NCBI GenBank assembly: GCA_900472485.1
Contig: UCII01000001.1
Location: forward strand, 555,986-619,985
Reading direction: 5' to 3'
Length of the DNA: 64,000 bases
Source of the DNA: Hyphomicrobiales bacterium
Lineage (GTDB): Bacteria; Pseudomonadota; Alphaproteobacteria; Rhizobiales; Rhizobiaceae
Part shown: positions 61,077 through 64,000 of the stretch, piece by piece
Numbering within the stretch: position 1 is the first letter of the stretch
How the letters are laid out: each line of letters begins with the position of its first letter
The notes under the pieces: model-generated
Database searches by the model: none
Told to the model about the DNA's origin: nothing
Seen by the model: the letters and a program-made list of their open reading frames with translations, nothing else
Translations under genes and position numbers: made by a program

Positions 61077-62116
61077 TCCGGATGTTTCTCCGTGACGAAA
61101 GCCAGGCTCAACAGCTGCAAGGTGGCCGGATAGTAAAGCGATGGGGCGAACTGCCGAACCGAAGCAGGCAGTTTCGCTCCGCTCACCACACACGCCACAA
61201 CATCGTTAACAATTCTATAACCCGGATCTGGGAGCAGGTCCTTGGGTTTACCCGTCGTCAGATCGATCGTTGCAGGCTCATCCTCCTCGACGGTCATGCC
61301 CTGCTGCAGACGCGAAAGCAGCGCCTTGTCGCCGATGCCTGCGCGCGCCAGGTAAAGCGGGATTCTGACGCTATTATAACCGAATTCCGCCTCGAAGCCG
61401 CCTGCGGGTTCCGGCTTCGCTTTGAGGCTGACCCAATCGGCGGGAAGCTTGCGCGGACCGAATTGTAGGGCGCGCAGCAGGGCAAGGCCGTCGTCGCTGA
61501 GCTTATGCCAGCGATCGGAAGGCACCAGAAGTGCCATGACGGGAATCGCCTCGAAGACCCAATAGGAGGGATTGATAACTGGTCCATCCTTGCGCCCGGG
61601 CGGCTGATAGCCCTCGACGCCAGGAATGAGCAGTGTCCGCCCTGCGGAACTGATGACGACATGGGACAGGATCGACTTAGCCATGCTCGCAGCCGCCCGC
61701 AAATAATCCTTATTGTTCCAGGCTGATCCTGCCAGGGCAAGCGCGTAGGCAATCAACAGATCGCCGTCGGACGCATTGTTCGTGTCCGTCACATGCGGGG
61801 TAACGGCCGGATCCCATTTCCAGACGGCAAGGCCATCGTCGCGCAACAGCAGTTCCGTGCGGGTGAAATACCAGATCTGTTCGAAATCGGCCGGATTATT
61901 GGCGAGGTAGGCAAGCAGCATACCATAGCCTTGCCCCTCGCTGTGACTGATGCCGCCATTGCCGTTATCGATGATGCGCCCGTTCACATCGAGAAATTTC
62001 GCTTTGTACGCGGTCCAGGTCTGCGGATCGACCGCCGCGCGTTGAGCGGTAGCCGGCGGCGCTGCCGCCAGGATGGCAGCACTGCAGACCGCAAGGACAA
62101 GGCGCCGAAGTTTCAT
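61067..62116 (-). CDS. bcsZ: Endo-1,4-beta-glucanase of the cellulose operon (GH8)
   Basis: 349 residues. Signal peptide (KLRRLVLAVCSAAILAAAPPATA). GH8 motifs: SHSEGQGYGMLLAYLANN with the acid Glu, then TDTNNASDGDLLIAYALALAG with the Asp, and NPSYWVFEAIPVMALL. It trims nascent cellulose in the periplasm. In Rhizobium leguminosarum a related CelC2 cellulase helps root-hair entry. ATG 62116 overlaps the bcsB stop by four bases. Confidence 0.93.
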   Translation of the reverse strand: MKLRRLVLAVCSAAILAAAPPATAQRAAVDPQTWTAYKAKFLDVNGRIIDNGNGGISHSEGQGYGMLLAYLANNPADFEQIWYFTRTELLLRDDGLAVWKWDPAVTPHVTDTNNASDGDLLIAYALALAGSAWNNKDYLRAAASMAKSILSHVVISSAGRTLLIPGVEGYQPPGRKDGPVINPSYWVFEAIPVMALLVPSDRWHKLSDDGLALLRALQFGPRKLPADWVSLKAKPEPAGGFEAEFGYNSVRIPLYLARAGIGDKALLSRLQQGMTVEEDEPATIDLTTGKPKDLLPDPGYRIVNDVVACVVSGAKLPASVRQFAPSLYYPATLQLLSLAFVTEKHPECL

Positions 62117-64000
62117 TCGCGCCTGCCGATCTTGGAAAGAACGCTTGCCGTGCTCACGCCAAGCAGGAACGAACCGACCACGAACAGGAAGGCGTAGGAC
62201 AGTATGTTGCTGGAAAGCCAATTTGCGGCGATCAGCCGATAATTCGTCAATGACCAGGGTTGGGAGACGACAAAGGTGAATCGGCTCACGGGCACCGTAT
62301 CGATCTTCCCCGTCTTGCCGGAATAGACCGTGATGCGGCCGCCGATCTGCGACCAGGTATTTTGCGCGGTCATTGCCTCGGCGCCGGCGCGCAGGTCTCC
62401 GGCACTTGGCGCGGTGACAACGGTCCAGGTTGCGTCGTTGGTCGGATTTGCTTCCTGGGCGATCAGGAAGCTATTGGCATTCGATGGGGTGAACACCTGC
62501 TCCGAACTGGGGATGAAGCGAAGCGAGCTCAAGGTGATATCGAAATTGCGGTGCATCCATTGCTGGAAGCTCTGTATCTGTCCCTGCAGCAATCCGCCGC
62601 TGATGCGGGAGCGCCAATCGGCAATGGTCACGGAAGCCTCCGGTATGCCGCCTTGGCCAGGGGCGGGCGGGCGCCAGGCCACCTGGCTCGAGGCGGAGAT
62701 GTTCATTTGTGTAAGGATCGTCGACGGCAGCTGCGAGACGGAACCAATGAACAGCGCATGGCGGTTCCCGACCGTACTCGGCGAGGCGGTGGGTTCGAGC
62801 GCGATAGGGTGGCCGGCGACAAGTGCCATCTGGCCGAGGAGCGTCGCGGTCGCCGACAGCGTGTCCGTGTCTGCCCGATCGATGAAGAGTGCGGTCGGCT
62901 CGGTTTGGCGATTGTAGGGATAGCCAGTGCCGGCAAGGGCTGCGAGGTTGGGCCGCTGTGCGATCCTGGCAAAATCCGGAACGGTGAACTGGCTGGTATC
63001 GAACAATGCAAAGCGGGGTGTCGTACTTGAGGTCGCTGCCGGCGCGCAGGCAGTGTCTTCTTCTGCCAGCAACATGGCTTCCAGCGTGATCGTGTTCAGA
63101 CCCGGCTTGAAATGCCGCATGGTGATGCGGATGGGCAATTGCCGGAAGATGCCGCCGCCGGTCACCGTGATCGGCTTGGTCGTGGCGATACTGCCGTTGA
63201 CATAGACGTCGACGTGACTGCCCGGCTTTACATCCTTGGCATAGGCCGCATCAAGCAGGATGGTGGCCTCGCCATAGGCATTGGCATAGAAATCGGACGG
63301 GATTGCCACGTTGAAGCTTGTATGGAAACGCCGCCCGGAAAATTCCGTCGTCCTGACGCCCAGCTGTTCGAAAGAAAGGCTGGTGCCTGAGTAGATAAGC
63401 GGGGCGTCGGGTGCGGACCATCGTTGCGTTACCAGCAGATCGCGGCGGGTATCGGGGTCGCGGTCGGTCGGCGAAACAACCATGTCGATCGCAGATGCGA
63501 TCGCCTGCCAGGACGGGCCGCTGATGAGGAGAAGCTGCTGACCGCTGTGTGGGTCCGTCGCAAACGTCGCCAAGGCTCCATTTTGCGCAGCGGTCGGAAC
63601 GGTAAAAACGGGCTGCAGTTCCGCTGGCGTGCCGACGACGATGGTCATTTTGCCGGAGCCAGATGTGGGTAGGGCATCCGTGTCGAACGAAAAGGTTTCG
63701 TTCGGCATTCCGCTCAAAAGCGCTAGTCCCTGCGCGAGACGCAGGATCGGTTTGGTGGTTCCCGGTTGAGCCAATGCCGGCACGACAAGATTGAACTGTG
63801 TCTTGCCGGTGCCATCGACACCGATCGCGCGAATGGCGTCGGTGGTGGAGAGTTTCTCCGCTTCGCGACTGGCGAAGCTGAGATAAGTTCTTGCGGGGTC
63901 GATATCGGACCAGAGCTCGTAGGTCGACGGGATGTCGCAGTCGACACGGTGGCGCTGCGTCGCCTCGAAGGTCAATAGATTGGCGCCGGGCTGCAGCAGC
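62113..64000 (-). CDS. bcsB: Cellulose synthase regulatory subunit BcsB, C-terminal part, runs off the right edge
   Basis: At least 629 residues are in the window; the gene goes on beyond 64000 and there is no start here. BcsB segments: QRHRVDCDIPSTYELWSDIDPARTYLSF, FYANAYGEATILLDAAYAKDVKPGSHVDVYVNGS (carbohydrate-binding domain), and a C-terminal membrane anchor (NILSYAFLFVVGSFLLGVSTASVL). It sits in the inner membrane with its bulk in the periplasm and guides the glucan from BcsA. BcsA should be just outside on the right. Confidence 0.93.
   Translation of the reverse strand, partial: LLQPGANLLTFEATQRHRVDCDIPSTYELWSDIDPARTYLSFASREAEKLSTTDAIRAIGVDGTGKTQFNLVVPALAQPGTTKPILRLAQGLALLSGMPNETFSFDTDALPTSGSGKMTIVVGTPAELQPVFTVPTAAQNGALATFATDPHSGQQLLLISGPSWQAIASAIDMVVSPTDRDPDTRRDLLVTQRWSAPDAPLIYSGTSLSFEQLGVRTTEFSGRRFHTSFNVAIPSDFYANAYGEATILLDAAYAKDVKPGSHVDVYVNGSIATTKPITVTGGGIFRQLPIRITMRHFKPGLNTITLEAMLLAEEDTACAPAATSSTTPRFALFDTSQFTVPDFARIAQRPNLAALAGTGYPYNRQTEPTALFIDRADTDTLSATATLLGQMALVAGHPIALEPTASPSTVGNRHALFIGSVSQLPSTILTQMNISASSQVAWRPPAPGQGGIPEASVTIADWRSRISGGLLQGQIQSFQQWMHRNFDITLSSLRFIPSSEQVFTPSNANSFLIAQEANPTNDATWTVVTAPSAGDLRAGAEAMTAQNTWSQIGGRITVYSGKTGKIDTVPVSRFTFVVSQPWSLTNYRLIAANWLSSNILSYAFLFVVGSFLLGVSTASVLSKIGRRE

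Noticed and set aside
1..64000. CRISPR arrays, tRNA or rRNA genes, intact insertion sequences, replication origins
   Set aside because: No regularly spaced repeats, no tRNA-like arms, no rRNA segments and no complete transposase gene were seen.

Overview
The window (about 60% G+C, compact operons, leaderless of rRNA, tRNA, CRISPR arrays or replication genes) reads as accessory chromosome or megaplasmid DNA of a Rhizobium-type alphaproteobacterium. Evidence: a rhizobial cellulose operon (bcsB-bcsZ-TPR protein), homologues of the rhizopine genes mocDEF, DUF982, DUF892 and DUF1328 stress proteins, double Ku plus LigD, and promoters fitting the alphaproteobacterial general-stress sigma factor EcfG.

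Layout. 1-5122 (minus): guanidine assimilation operon with a sigma-54 promoter directly in front of a guanidine-I riboswitch, then binding protein, permease, ATPase, two DUF1989 proteins and a carboxylase running off the left edge. 5429-10769 (minus): six-gene operon mocD-mocE-mocF-panB-like-purU-folD, an oxidative demethylation module joined to one-carbon folate enzymes, divergent from a LacI regulator. 11949-16983: TIM-barrel isomerase-like protein, a second paralogous LacI regulator, and a GntR/MFS sugar-acid pair. 17321-22843: an Rrf2 regulator, an MscS channel, a four-gene minus-strand operon (AhpD-like, metallo-beta-lactamase fold, NAD(P)-binding, secreted cupin) and a LysR regulator; the Rrf2 gene and the operon share a 19-bp palindrome. 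22896-24266: DHA2 drug-type exporter. 24346-34902: stress island with orphan nuoB, DUF982, Ku1, LigD, Ku2, DUF1328, HD protein, flavodoxin, DUF3175 and trehalose synthase; at least seven EcfG-type promoters point at these genes. 35060-44397 (minus): peptide-type ABC importer with two paralogous binding proteins, bracketed by two luciferase-like monooxygenases. 44908-45000: a 30-residue membrane peptide gene. 45324-47861: a double-winged-helix GntR regulator convergent with galactarate dehydratase, sharing a palindromic operator. 47962-55654: two-component system divergent from a sugar ABC importer and a gluconolactonase; tandem palindromes lie between. 55741-58463: an IS481 transposase relic and an AT-rich methyltransferase-glycosyltransferase fusion gene, likely acquired. 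58656-64000 (minus): cellulose synthesis operon, entering from the right edge.

Together the genes deal with scavenging of plant- and soil-derived nitrogen, methylated compounds, sulfur or amino-carboxylates and sugar acids, stress survival and DNA end joining, and surface polysaccharide. The most distinctive signals are regulatory: sigma-54 plus riboswitch control, the EcfG promoter cluster, and several matched regulator/operator pairs that can be read directly from the DNA.
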